Shown here: positions 33,001 through 41,989 of the stretch, one piece after another
Layout of the letters: each line of letters opens with the position of its first letter
Position numbering within the stretch: the stretch's first letter is position 1
Assembly: GCA_012862575.1 (NCBI GenBank)
Contig: BLSF01000074.1
Coordinates: 62,001-126,000, forward strand
Origin: Parietichytrium sp. I65-24A
Lineage: Eukaryota; Sar; Bigyra; Thraustochytrida; Thraustochytriidae
Length of the DNA: 64,000 bases
Reading direction: 5' to 3'
Notes under the pieces: model-generated
Database searches by the model: none
Seen by the model: only the letters and a program-made list of their open reading frames with translations
Told to the model about the DNA's origin: nothing
Made by a program: the position numbers and the translations under genes

Positions 33001-33840
33001 CTTGAATTGGGGTCTGCGAACCTCAGACTTGAGCCACTCTGGCAGTGTTGCCTTGGAGAACAGCTTGCTGTTGGGGTCGTTACACAAATGCTTGGCAACA
33101 ATCATCTCCGCCAAATCCGTGGTGAGAGGGCGCATTCGAAGGGCACAAAAGTTGAGTTTCGCAAAGCAGCTCTCGCTCGCTTGCCCGTCCCTCGTTGTCA
33201 CCACGATCCTGGCCAGTGGGCGGCGCGCAACGAGCACGTCAAGCGCCTGAAATAAAACAGGAAGAATGTCGGAGTGGCTGCTCCCGTCGACACCGTCAAG
33301 TAGGAGCCAAAAACGACCCGATGTAAAAGCCTCCTTCAACATGGTCTGTTTGGCGTAGCTGCGTTTGTACCGTCTTTCTAGGTATTTAACAAAGAGGCAG
33401 GTATCCGGCTCTGCCCCATTTTTGCGTAGAAACTCTGCGAGGTGGTTCACGGAAATCAAGATTGGCACATACGGAATGTAGTCCGTCTTTCTTCGAGTCT
33501 CTCTTTGGTGCATCGCGCACAGAACTGCCATGTGTTTGAGAAGAGTAGACTTGCCGCAAGAAGGACCGCCCATGATGACAACCCTCCGATTCGTCCTAAA
33601 GTCGAATCCGGTTGGGAAAAGCTTGGTCGCAATTGCGTAAAAGACGGGAAGCAGACGGTCTTCATCAGGGTCGACACTCTGCCTCTGCTCCAGCGAGTCG
33701 TCTGGTGTTTCTAACGTGAGGACAATTTTAAAGCTACAATCCGTAATGCTCAAAGTCGCGCAGCTGAACGGATCAAGAAAGCAATTGTGTTTTTCGACAA
33801 CATCGGTCAAGTACCGATGCACATCTTGTATCGACGGCAT
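30070..33840 (-). CDS. NACHT-type STAND NTPase with C-terminal ankyrin repeats (NLR-like)
   Basis: The protein has 1256 residues and starts at an ATG. The first ~85 residues match nothing I recognise. The NACHT NTPase has Walker A GGPSCGKST at 91-99, Walker B FWLLLDGVDG at 177-186 and a sensor-1 strand RIVVTTRDG at 211-219. A helical winged-helix-like and superstructure region follows. Residues ~740 to 1190 carry about ten ankyrin repeats (for example GMNAVMWASRNGYVEVLEEL, and STPLMLACHMGNIEVVQVML). The ankyrins are split by an acidic, then S/R-rich disordered insertion of about 120 residues (~860-980). NACHT plus a repeat domain is the architecture of STAND signal proteins (animal NLRs, fungal NLR-like proteins). 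Ankyrins would be the sensor, and oligomerisation on ligand would be the switch. No known effector domain is visible at either end. Its ligand and output are unknown. Confidence 0.9.
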   Translation of the reverse strand: MPSIQDVHRYLTDVVEKHNCFLDPFSCATLSITDCSFKIVLTLETPDDSLEQRQSVDPDEDRLLPVFYAIATKLFPTGFDFRTNRRVVIMGGPSCGKSTLLKHMAVLCAMHQRETRRKTDYIPYVPILISVNHLAEFLRKNGAEPDTCLFVKYLERRYKRSYAKQTMLKEAFTSGRFWLLLDGVDGSSHSDILPVLFQALDVLVARRPLARIVVTTRDGQASESCFAKLNFCALRMRPLTTDLAEMIVAKHLCNDPNSKLFSKATLPEWLKSEVRRPQFKVFRKNPLTLMLFVNVLKDLDAEYKRQVSSAGTWKNGSAGKFSRTNSFRAENDEAIKKSCQGHDLVPPFSRAELHRMATSRLLRWMPVEQENKTCCMSPTQRAGTASKVVKCLSNPFTVEIPQLAVPSAPKVNKADAEANILQVLRAVAYQAHVSQSREIKLRDLIAQVSNVDDPSGTFETTIRDFIERIEHDEAPLFTFDNRDDYIEEETLEQQQHQRNRAVQNPSSEETPAERRARGVAMFLHLRVQEHLTAEFVSDIFLRLAESKAVVKNTSFDGAESGEPASDFSAKAPARYSVQRTRSRSVFVADDQHAGKLTPRAHRRASALGSGNFGVDYSDQDFRLRVKELVERYMLGHFEQSHYRIASEWWQATILTVFDTLAENAPPPLRENGATLFDTVLQVLVECCTRLQNYNNGRAPACLESLWLSTASLGNVQVAKGLMESLGVRTVLQAVNEDCNNAMHLAAVNNQPEIIKLLMAEDEVDTDYLDRNNRHGWDPSNMAMVFNHTNCFRLLCCTDGDKVAENDELDRRPALVDAAMNGNLKRVRDIINGVESDAEDVDYDDLDDEASDEDDLGGSADDSTSTGIPSPISRGRRTGHFSHSNPPARSSDKENSRSANRQQEKGKTPSKFRRAHDHRKRAAGLGSLCSSAYGLAVRRQTKPVKKACDINARGSSGMNAVMWASRNGYVEVLEELIKHGASTTETAQGISALIFAVESGHVECVKLLIENGADPLSRTPDDDSSLLCSCSFGYDEVAKVLIEAGASALEALVVSCVQGKDSTVRSLVENGLVNVNEVWNDLMVTPLAGACVAGHLSTVRLLLALGADPNVSIDVEYGSTPLMLACHMGNIEVVQVMLDAGSDPNARAPASSQCAQANGDKTTAVSIARANGHLEVERLLRAFGGKEYVPTDLTFYEWLGGHVRYPHIDPEFEARRRLGVEVPVLIDEDEFFSRVDLLAWQWLGGRTAGERAWDAQQ

Positions 33841-34093
33841 CCTCTGCGCTCTCTCGCCTGAGACGCCTGAGTCACGTCAAGCCAATCCCAACAACCCAGA
33901 GCAGCTTCGCAGAGCGGATTGCGCGATCGACCACTGCGCCCGAGCAAAACAACAAACGCCAAGGTCTCCCCGAGCAATTCGAGCCTCACCGGTCTTCCCA
34001 CGCAACTCCAGTGGTTCGCCTCCTTCGACTCCTTTGATTGTTGCTCTGGTTGCCGCGCGTGTGTGCTGACTTCGCCTGGCTTGTTCGCTCGGT

Positions 34094-34128
34094 CTGCTGT
34101 CTGCTATCTGCTGTCTGCTATCTGCTAT
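34094..34128. repeat. 7-bp tandem repeat CTGCTRT x5
   Basis: Five consecutive units alternate CTGCTGT and CTGCTAT. The array lies 254-288 bp upstream of the NACHT-ankyrin start. Confidence 0.92.
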
Positions 34129-34184
34129 GTGAGTTTGGTCTGTGATGGGTTGCGGTGAGTTGCGATTGTTGGAATATTGGAATG

Positions 34185-34185
<1 letters not shown>

Positions 34186-34213
<28 letters not shown>
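34186..34213. repeat. (TC)14 tract upstream of the NACHT-ankyrin gene
   Basis: This is a pure TC dinucleotide run; the purine GA strand is the sense strand of the NACHT-ankyrin gene. It lies about 346-373 bp upstream of that gene's ATG. Confidence 0.95.
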
Positions 34214-34217
<4 letters not shown>

Positions 34218-35323
34218 ATATCTCTGCGAAACTGACTGTGCAGGCTGGCACAGTCATTTGGAAGCGTCTCCGTAGCCAGCTCTACTTGATTCAGTAAGAC
34301 CCCTCCCTTCCTTTCCCCGTCCCTGTACGCCCGCTATGATCGTCTACGCCCTTTCCTCTCTGCTCGCGTTGAAGAAATGCCTACGCGAACAACTAGGAAT
34401 ACATAGGCTCCCGTGCGTTATTTCCCCTTTCTTCTCCCGGTTCGGTAACTGAATGTCTTAGGCCGGGATAGAAGTCGTGGCGTGTTTGGGTCATGTGGTC
34501 CTATTATCACCGTTAGGAAGGTCGTATCGATATAGTTTCCAGGTAATCCCCAGTAGTGCCGCCGTTCAGCTCGCATTTTCTCCACTTCGAACGGCAAAAC
34601 AGCACACTTTGTCGTGTATTGTCTTGACTGGTTCTCAGGAAGCACAAATTAATCTGTATTCTACTCAAAATAATACAAGACTCAAGGTGTGGCCCAGGTT
34701 CTCCAAGCAAGCAACACTGTTGACTACGGGATGAGTAGTGGTGGACTACTAACGCATCATTTTAACTATGATCCTTCGGTCGTCATGCCTGGTCCCGCAG
34801 GCAATTGATCGCAGCTCATTGCAATTGATCCGAGGTTTTCATTCGCCTACTGGCATGTGAATTTCGTTCGACAATCAGTGAAACTTGCATGGAGTCTGCG
34901 CTCTCCCTTCTGCACCGCAGGTAATCTCCTCCAACATGGTGACGCTTATTTTGGCATATTTTGGCGGTCCGTCCCAGACCAGAGGTAGTCAAGGTGCCTC
35001 ATTCCTGGTACCGGTACCGAGTACTGTTTGACTACAACTATGCGCTTACATTCCCATTTGTTGCCCAGCTTTTTCTTTTGCGCGTTGACAGCGCCAATTT
35101 AACAGCCAGATCAGTCCGTCATCGCATTTTGTATTTGTATTTTGCATTTGCATCTTATTGCATTGCTGGTGGTGGTTGGACCAATTGCTTTCAACACGCG
35201 ATGCGCGATTAGCTCTGAAGCGGAGACCATCTGGCTCATCCTAGATACTGCGACGAGCAGCATTTCCATCAAGAATGAAGACCCCATCCAGGATACTTCG
35301 TGGGGTGCCTGACAATGGTGATG

Positions 35324-35345
35324 TACTACTACTACTACTACTACT
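35324..35345. repeat. (TAC)n microsatellite
   Basis: Seven TAC units in intergenic DNA. Confidence 0.93.
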
Positions 35346-36465
35346 CATATGTCCTTGCTGTTAGTACTCGTACTGCCCTTGAACAAGAAGGGATAGCTTG
35401 CTCTTCAATCAAGCCCACACACTGTTAATCGTTGTTCTAACGTACTGTCCCGAATCCTAGCTAGATTTTGGCTCGTGTTTTTACGAAGTCAGTACAACTT
35501 AGATTTTGTGGAATTTGGAAATCTTATCTTCTCCACACTCGCACATTTCACACCCCCCAGCCACTTCAGCAGCGGCGCCACGAAACTATCGTCTGTCATC
35601 GTCATAATTGAATTCTTCTCTTCCTTTGGGAGCAGAGCTGAGTTGAGGCTTCCACTGAAGCGGACCAGCTGTGTTTGTTTGACAGGAGTGGCGAGAGAGG
35701 ACGAGGGGACGAGGGTCAGTTTCAGTTTCATATCCTCCGTGATTTCAATTGTTTGATTGAAAGAAGAATAGTGAGGCGAGTTCCTGAATTCTGAATTCTG
35801 CTTGCGAACGATAGAGACTCGGGAGTTGTTTCGGAGACGTAAACGCGCCGGGCCCGTCAGTGGCGAGGGCCTATTCCGGCTCAAAGAAGCCTCGGTTGCC
35901 GCTCGATTGCAAGAGAGAAAGAGCATCATTGGACATCATTAGCCTCCACCAATCCAGCACCTACTGTAACAACAGTAACTCGCTAATGGCGGAGGCTATC
36001 CCCATTGGGTTCCGCTGTCCAGCATTCATTTCTGTTCGCACCAGCCAACGAACAGGAGAACTTCTCCAGTCTCTTGGATTTCCGGGAACTTCCGGGGACT
36101 TCGGGAAGCCGTCTGAACTAGGGTAACACCTCATTCTGGGGGAATTTCATCCATTTCCAAACCAATCTCGGGGGCACTTTCGAGTACTACCGTTGCATCT
36201 ATCCACTCCATATTCCCCGGCCCACTTATTCTCCCCCATACCCAATACCATGGCAGTCCCCTGTGAGGCACAAGGACAACCCTACCATCGTACTACCGCA
36301 CCCCATGCACAGAGCTAGCCAAAAGGCTTCCTCCTACGGACGAGCCTATACGGGCTTGTGTGGTTGGCGGTCGAGACGAATTTGGCTGGGTCATGTCTAC
36401 GCGCATTAGCAGGCGATGTACCGTACGCTCGGCTACCTCAATTGGTAGGCTGCGGAGGCGTGGAA

Positions 36466-36505
36466 AGAGAGAGAGAGAGAGAAGCGAGAGAGAGAGAGAG
36501 AGAAG
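36466..36505 (+). repeat. (GA)n tract upstream of uS14
   Basis: A GA dinucleotide run with one interruption, about 371-410 bp upstream of the uS14 start codon and on its sense strand. A GGAGAGC 7-bp repeat (four units) follows at 36557-36584. Confidence 0.92.
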
Positions 36506-36543
36506 GAGTGAGCAGAGAGACACATCGCGTGCATCCGTAGTTG

Positions 36544-36870
36544 GTAAGTTGCGCGAGGAGAGCGGAGAGCGGAGAGCGGAGAGTGAAGAGTGCGGCGGGA
36601 ATTGGAAGGACCCTGTTCATCCGCAAGACATCGAGGACACTGTGGTGCGTCGCTGCGGATGCATGGGCCCGGCCGGCGTTGCTGCTGTTGCAAGGGCATC
36701 GAGGTGGTGATGTTGGGCGTGGGACAGTGACGCGCGGATGCAGTCTGATGTATTGCTTAGATCCCCCGAGTGCTGTCGTGTGTTTTTGTTCTCTTGGTGA
36801 TGGGTTTTGCTAACTGTCTCGGATATTGTGTTGTTGTTCGCGTGTAGGTAGCTGCAAAATTAGACTTCAG
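36544..36870 (+). promoter_or_regulatory. Candidate 5'-UTR intron of the uS14 gene
   Basis: A strong donor GTAAGT at 36544 and an AG at 36869-36870, six bases before the uS14 ATG, would frame a 327-nt leader intron. A second acceptor, CGTGTAG ending at 36847, is also possible. Leader introns are common in ribosomal protein genes. This is inference from splice consensus only. Confidence 0.35.
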
Positions 36871-36875
36871 TCAAA

Positions 36876-37040
36876 ATGACCAATTTGATGAACACCCACC
36901 CTCGCAAGTACGGCAAAGGAAGCCGTCAATGCCGTGTCTGCGCATCCCGCGCAGGCCTCATTCGCAAATACCACCTTGATATGTGCCGCCAGTGCTTCAG
37001 GGAGTACGCGAGCGATATTGGCTTCAAGAAGTACCGGTAA
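36876..37040 (+). CDS. RPS29: Small ribosomal subunit protein uS14 (eukaryotic S29)
   Basis: The protein has 54 residues, two short of the 56 of human and yeast S29, so the gene is full length. It binds 18S rRNA in the 40S head. The zinc ribbon is intact: C19-x2-C22 (CRVC) and C37-x2-C40 (CRQC). The family signatures are [15 protein letters not shown], then [20 protein letters not shown], and the GFKKYR end. The coding sequence is one exon. The ATG sits just after a plausible splice acceptor, so the leader may be spliced. The gene is preceded by a GA-rich tract and converges with TrpC-TrpF 269 bp downstream. Confidence 0.97.
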   Translation: MTNLMNTHPRKYGKGSRQCRVCASRAGLIRKYHLDMCRQCFREYASDIGFKKYR

Positions 37041-37309
37041 AGAAATTTAAAGTAATTATCGTTCATAATGCAAGGAGCTCGATACCTCAAGTTTGCTGTC
37101 GGTTGACGCATTGCGACCAAGCAGCGCGGGACGTTGTCTGATTAAATTGTTTCACCCCAGTATCACCATCTCTGTTTTCCTTTTGATCTTATACCCCCTC
37201 CTCCACCCCAGCGCAGGTTTTTGGTGTCTGTATATATACATCTCGAAAGATTGGCGTTGAGGTTGTGATCAATTTATCTGGCTAGCTCTAGCTGGTTTTC
37301 TCATGCACT

Positions 37310-39151
37310 TCACAGGAGGGCATTCTTGGCTTCTTTAATGAACGCCCGAATTTTGTCGTGGTCTTTGACACCAGGGCTCGCTTCCACCCCGCTCGCCACA
37401 TCCACACCCCACGCGTTGCTCGCTCTAACAGCCTCCGCGACATTTTCAGGGGTCAAGCCCCCCGCCATTATGACAGGAATCTGCTTCGACTTTGCGACTT
37501 TGTCAGCGATTGCCCAATCAAACGTTTGGCCAGTGCCGCCCATTGCAGCCCCTTTAACACTTGTATCCAACAAGATTGCGCTCGCAGGACCGTCTAACAA
37601 TGACTCTGCGCTTATTGGTAGTTCGTCGTTCCCTTCCATTTTGGTATCAGCATCAACGTGAACCACCCTTATGCAAGGCACGCACGCAGCAGCTTCGTCG
37701 GCCTTCGTTTCATTTCCGTGCAACTGGATCAGATCCAGTCCTACCTCTGAGGCGATGCGGTTCACCGTTTCCATCGGCTGGTTCATAAACACACCTACGA
37801 CAAGTGGACGAAGCTGACTGTCACAAGCATTTGCGAGGCAAGTGGACCAAGCGTCAAACCACGACGCTGCTTTACCTTCAGCAGCAACGGAATCCACCTT
37901 CAAGTCAGCTTGACGCTCAGTCTCCCTAAAGGACCGAACGGCTTTGACAATCTCCTTCGCACGCTCAGGATTAGCATAACGGGCAGACTTCTCCACGAAT
38001 ATAATCCCGATAAAGTCAGCCCCGCTTTTCGCCGCGATCAGAGCAGACTCTGGGTCATTGATGCCGCAGATTTTGACTCGAGTGATTGGCGTAGCTTCGC
38101 CTCCGTCGCGAACTAGCTCGCCAATCATCCTTGCGGGCGAAGGAGCCCGCATGAGCGTTTCACCAACGAGTAGCCCTGCAATGCCTCCATGAGCTTCGTA
38201 AGCCTTCACATCAGCCCGGTTCTTGATTCCGCTCAGTGCCAACACGGCAACTTGATCTTCCATATTCTCGCTGCGCAACAGGTCTACCACCCTTGGCGTG
38301 GTGCCCATGTCAACTATAAAAGTGTGCAAGTTGCGATTGTTTACCCCGAGAACTTTGGCACCTGCTCGAAGTGCAGCTCGAGTTTCTTCGTCGTTCACTA
38401 CTTCAACCAAAGGCTCCATACCGAGGGCTTGAGATTTTTTTACAAGATCAGTCATTTCCTCCTCGGTCAAAATAGACATCATCAGAAGAACGGTGTCGGC
38501 GCCAAAAGCCCGGGCTTCCAGAAGCTGATACTCGTCAATCACGAAGTCCTTCCGTAGGACAAGAGGTCGGAGGCCGCTTTGCGGGGTGCGGACCTGGTCG
38601 ACAGCTTGTCTGGCGCGGCGCATATCCTGTAAATTTCCTTTGAACCACTTTGGCTCAGTCAGCACAGAGATGAGCCCAGCCCCGCCGGCACCGTACTGCG
38701 CCGCCTGATCTGCAACGTCCAAGTCCATCGCGATGTCACCTTTACTTGGGGAAGCCCTCTTGAACTCAGCAGCTACGAACATCTCCGGGCTTGCATTTTG
38801 ATGTGCCTTGATTGCTTCGTAAAGGCTAAAAGGCTTTCCAATTTCCTGCTCTAGGGACGCTGCTAGGTCCCTCAACGCGTCAGCGCTCACGGATTGCTTT
38901 GCGTCTGCGACATTCCTCCGTCGCTCTGCCACGATCTCATCCAGCTTGGAAGGCATTCTCTCCGCGCTGGTGCTGCTGCTGCTCCTGGAAACAAGCGGTC
39001 GGAGTCGATCTGTCGAGGCTAAAGACCAGCAAACGGGCGAAGATCCCAAGGACTCTCGACGCGCAAGTTTGCACTTTTGAGCCAGAGTGTCTCTAGCTAG
39101 CGTGGAGTTCGTTTCGACATACGATGATCTTATGTTTCTCATCCTCAGCAT
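37310..39151 (-). CDS. Bifunctional indole-3-glycerol-phosphate synthase / phosphoribosylanthranilate isomerase (TrpC-TrpF)
   Basis: This fusion enzyme catalyses two consecutive steps of tryptophan synthesis: isomerisation of PRA to CdRP (TrpF) and ring closure to indole-3-glycerol phosphate (TrpC). The protein has 613 residues. Residues ~67-330 are the IGPS barrel, with EFKRASPSKG, VLRKDFVIDEYQ and GVNNRNL. The last active-site strand reads ALSGI instead of bacterial SESGI, as I remember it from fungal enzymes. Residues ~345-613 are the PRAI barrel, with catalytic Cys in VKICGI, IQLHGNE, catalytic Asp in LLDT, MAGGL and WGVDVASGVE. The first ~66 residues are rich in R, S and T and poor in acids, like a mitochondrial presequence. 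A second in-frame ATG (MPSKLDEIV) would give a cytosolic form. No TrpG domain precedes it, unlike the trifunctional enzymes of filamentous fungi. Confidence 0.95.
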   Translation of the reverse strand: MLRMRNIRSSYVETNSTLARDTLAQKCKLARRESLGSSPVCWSLASTDRLRPLVSRSSSSTSAERMPSKLDEIVAERRRNVADAKQSVSADALRDLAASLEQEIGKPFSLYEAIKAHQNASPEMFVAAEFKRASPSKGDIAMDLDVADQAAQYGAGGAGLISVLTEPKWFKGNLQDMRRARQAVDQVRTPQSGLRPLVLRKDFVIDEYQLLEARAFGADTVLLMMSILTEEEMTDLVKKSQALGMEPLVEVVNDEETRAALRAGAKVLGVNNRNLHTFIVDMGTTPRVVDLLRSENMEDQVAVLALSGIKNRADVKAYEAHGGIAGLLVGETLMRAPSPARMIGELVRDGGEATPITRVKICGINDPESALIAAKSGADFIGIIFVEKSARYANPERAKEIVKAVRSFRETERQADLKVDSVAAEGKAASWFDAWSTCLANACDSQLRPLVVGVFMNQPMETVNRIASEVGLDLIQLHGNETKADEAAACVPCIRVVHVDADTKMEGNDELPISAESLLDGPASAILLDTSVKGAAMGGTGQTFDWAIADKVAKSKQIPVIMAGGLTPENVAEAVRASNAWGVDVASGVEASPGVKDHDKIRAFIKEAKNALL

Positions 39152-39445
39152 TCCTCAGCACTCAAAGCTGGCTAGCTTTAGCTCTAAAACAAATAGTAGC
39201 AGAGAGTTCTACTAGCAGGCTCGACATTCTCAGAGATTAGAACGGACCGCATTTCTGCAACGGGATTTCTGGATGGCAGTGTAAGCTCGCAAAATCGCGG
39301 CGGCGGCGGTTGTTCCAATGGAAAGCAACACCAAGTCTGAGGATGGGCAGCACGACAAATACCGGAATTGATTCTAGGCTAACAAGTGTAGAGTGTTGTT
39401 TTGTGATTGATATTGCGCTATAAATTAGTCTTTCTCGAACCGAAT

Positions 39446-41173
39446 TTACTTGACCTGGAGCACACCGGCAGCGATCAATGTCTCAATCTTTGAGGCAATT
39501 TCAGGATTTGCCATATGCTGACGGCTTGCCTGTGGGTTCGAGGACATGTCGCGAAGTACCTGCTGCATGACTGGATCAGACATGATGTTCCTAATCTCTG
39601 GGTCCTCCATAGCACGGGAAGCGCGTTCCTGGTCGTTCTCGCCGGCGGAACTCTGAATTGCTGCGCGGGTTTTTTGAACGCCTTGAAGACACTCCTGGTT
39701 CTCTGGCTCCAGCTCCAAGCCTTCCTGGTAGCTGCGGAGAGCCTTGTGGTACTCCTTGAGAAAGAACTCCATGTTGCCCTTTCGAGCGTACATTTTGGTG
39801 TATTTTGGATCCAGCTCGATTGCCTTTTTGCAATCTTCCATTGCACGGCCAAAGTCCGCAAGCTTCATGTACGCAGCGCAGCGGTTTCCATAGTAAATTG
39901 GGTTGGTTGGATCCCTCTTGACAGCCTCTGTGTAATGATTGATGGACTCTGGAAATTTGCCAGCTTTGAAAAGTTCATTGCCCTTCTCCTTGGCCTCTTT
40001 CGCAAGCTCTGGGTTAATGTACGCTTCTGAAGCAGCCTTTTTCAAAGCGTTTTCTGCCTTCTTCAGCTTGTTAGCGACAACCGGAGTTGAATTTTCCAGC
40101 TGAGCAGCTTCGTACTGAGTGATGGCGTCTTGCCACTGCTTGTGTTTGAAGTATGCATTACCCATGCGCTCGTAAGCCTTCGCAATTTGATCATACGAAA
40201 CGTTATGGCTGCGGCCAAGATCAATCGCCTTCTTGCAGGTGGAAACGCAATCTTCAAGCTTGCCCTGCTCGAGGTAAACTGACGCGACGTTCAAGTGAAA
40301 AGTCATGTTTTCTGGATCCAGCTCGATCGCTTCGCCGTACAGCCTGAGCGCGTCTTCAAACTCCTTCTTTTTGTAATATTCGTTTCCTTCATTCTTCAGC
40401 TCAATAGCCTTCTCCTTGCGCTCGCGAGCCTCGCGCTCTTCAGGCGTCTCGTTCTCGCGACGGATGCGCTCCTCTTCCTCTTGGCGCTGCTTCTCGCGCT
40501 CGGCTTCCTGTGCCTTGCGCTCCTTCTCGCGTTTCTCGGCTGCCTCGCGCTGGGCAGCCATGTCCTCCGCGCTGTCCGGCGCGCCCTGAATCCTAATACC
40601 GAGAACCTCTGCCAGCGTCTCCTGGATGCGTGGGTCCTGCATGGCAACCTGGATCATCTGAGGGTTTTGCTGCATCATCGTCAGCATCTGCACATAAGTT
40701 GGATCCGACATGTACTTGCTCAGCTTGGGGCTCGCCTTCACCTTGTCCACCAGCCCGGCGAACATGGCGCCGAGGCCGCCCATACCGCCGTCGCCACCGC
40801 CTTCCATGGCCTTTTTCACGGCCTCGATTCCCTGCGTGAGATTGGCGCTACCAGGCTCATGCTGGAGGCCCTCCTCGTAGGCTTTGATGGCCTCTTCGTA
40901 CTTGCCCATCTTGTGCAAGGCAGCTCCTTTGCGGCCGTATCCTTTCGACCAGTCAGGCTTCATCTTGATGCAAGCGTCCGCGTCCTTGAGAGCCGTCTCC
41001 GCGAAGCCCTTGGACAGGTACGCAGCGGACCTGTTGGAGTAGTACACATGGTCCTCCACCAGATTGAGCGCCTCCGTGTACCACTCGATCGCTTTGTCAA
41101 AGTTCTTTGCCTGCAGCGCCTCGTTGCCCTTCACCTTGCACTCCTCCGCGTCCGCCTTCCTGTCCCGCGACAT
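39446..41173 (-). CDS. STI1: HOP/STI1 Hsp70-Hsp90 organising co-chaperone
   Basis: HOP bridges Hsp70 and Hsp90 and hands over client proteins in the cytosol. The protein has 575 residues (yeast STI1 589, human STIP1 543). In order it has TPR1 (residues ~8-110), DP1 (~125-190, MSDPTYVQMLTMMQQNPQM), a highly charged linker rich in E/R/K (~205-255), TPR2A (~255-370) and TPR2B (~385-500). DP2 completes it (~520-575, DPEIRNIMSDPVMQQVLRDM), ending in AAGVLQVK. The frame extends upstream to a TTG at 41212; the first ATG is 41173 (MSRDRKADAEE). A GTACTGAGTAC-type palindrome lies about 100 bp upstream. It is a single exon, transcribed in the same direction as TrpC-TrpF, 294 bp apart. Confidence 0.97.
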   Translation of the reverse strand: MSRDRKADAEECKVKGNEALQAKNFDKAIEWYTEALNLVEDHVYYSNRSAAYLSKGFAETALKDADACIKMKPDWSKGYGRKGAALHKMGKYEEAIKAYEEGLQHEPGSANLTQGIEAVKKAMEGGGDGGMGGLGAMFAGLVDKVKASPKLSKYMSDPTYVQMLTMMQQNPQMIQVAMQDPRIQETLAEVLGIRIQGAPDSAEDMAAQREAAEKREKERKAQEAEREKQRQEEEERIRRENETPEEREARERKEKAIELKNEGNEYYKKKEFEDALRLYGEAIELDPENMTFHLNVASVYLEQGKLEDCVSTCKKAIDLGRSHNVSYDQIAKAYERMGNAYFKHKQWQDAITQYEAAQLENSTPVVANKLKKAENALKKAASEAYINPELAKEAKEKGNELFKAGKFPESINHYTEAVKRDPTNPIYYGNRCAAYMKLADFGRAMEDCKKAIELDPKYTKMYARKGNMEFFLKEYHKALRSYQEGLELEPENQECLQGVQKTRAAIQSSAGENDQERASRAMEDPEIRNIMSDPVMQQVLRDMSSNPQASRQHMANPEIASKIETLIAAGVLQVK

Positions 41174-41989
41174 CTTCCACCTCTCCCTCGCCTTGCCGCG
41201 ACGCCCCTTCAAGAAACCGAAAACGAAAACGAGAACGAAACCGACCGAGACTCTTGCGCTGTCCTGCTAGTGAATACTGAGTACTGTGTGCAGCACTGCG
41301 TGTGTGCGCGCGTATGTGTATGTGTGCGTGTGCGAGGCCTTTGGTGTTCTGTCGCTTGCCAGACTGAGCTGCTGCAAAGATAAAAGCAAGCGAGGAATGA
41401 AATAAAATCCAATGAGTATCAATGAGTCCAATGAGTTGATTAGAACAATTCCACAACTTTCTCGAAACTTGGAGATGCTACACCTTCCCTTACCGCGCAG
41501 CTAACTTCGACGATAGAGCCTTCGCCGAACAGCGTGAACGCTTCCTCAAGGCTCTCTTTGTTCGTTGCCCTTGCTTAGCTCAACTGAAAACCCCTGAATT
41601 CTGCAAAATGCTGGTCCTGAGACTTCTACTATCTCCTACTAAAACGCTTCTCAACCCCACGCCACCTCCGTTCGCAGTGTTGCGTATACGTCATCTACCA
41701 CACGCTACCGGTACATGATCATAATGATCGCATTGCATTGCATTGCATTGCATTGCATTGGTATCATTGCATTGCATTGGGATTGCATTGGGTATCATTG
41801 CGTTGCGGTGCGTTGCGTCAAGGTTGCGTTGCTGCAATGATTACATTGCGCTGCGTTGCATTGCATTAGATTGAATTGCATTGCATTGCATTGCATTGCA
41901 CGTCTCTGAGAAGCAGGACGGGCGCTGGAGAGGCGACGCACAGGCCTTGGGTTGTTGCTGTGAAAGAAAGGGCCAACCTCGTGGGGTGA
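41174..41989. other. Divergent intergenic region STI1-GNAT
   Basis: These 816 bp lie between the divergent STI1 and GNAT start codons. Besides the palindromic word AATACTGAGTACTG at ~41270-41283, the main content is the ATTGC minisatellite (listed separately). Nothing else is recognised. Confidence 0.55.
41730..41901. repeat. Degenerate (ATTGC)n minisatellite
   Basis: This is a 170-bp run of ATTGC pentamers. Both ends are perfect (41730-41760 and 41876-41901) and the centre is mutated with GTATC, GTTGC and similar variants. It ends 88 bp before the GNAT start codon, so part of it is probably in the promoter or 5' leader. Confidence 0.95.

Larger units (their letters stand above)
33841..36875. 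other. Divergent 3-kb intergenic region
   Basis: This region lies between the divergent starts of the NACHT-ankyrin gene and uS14. It holds a 7-bp tandem repeat, a (TC)n tract, a (TAC)n tract, a (GA)n tract and a GGAGAGC repeat (listed separately), plus GGTACCGGTACC at 35012-35023. A CTGAATTCTGAATTCTG word lies at 35783-35800. ORFs of up to 146 codons on either strand show no protein character. Confidence 0.55.

Noticed and set aside
39515-41383. Long antisense ORFs over STI1 (for example 362 codons at 40295-41383)
   Set aside because: They are exact shadows of the STI1 coding sequence, a consequence of its codon use, with no family similarity.
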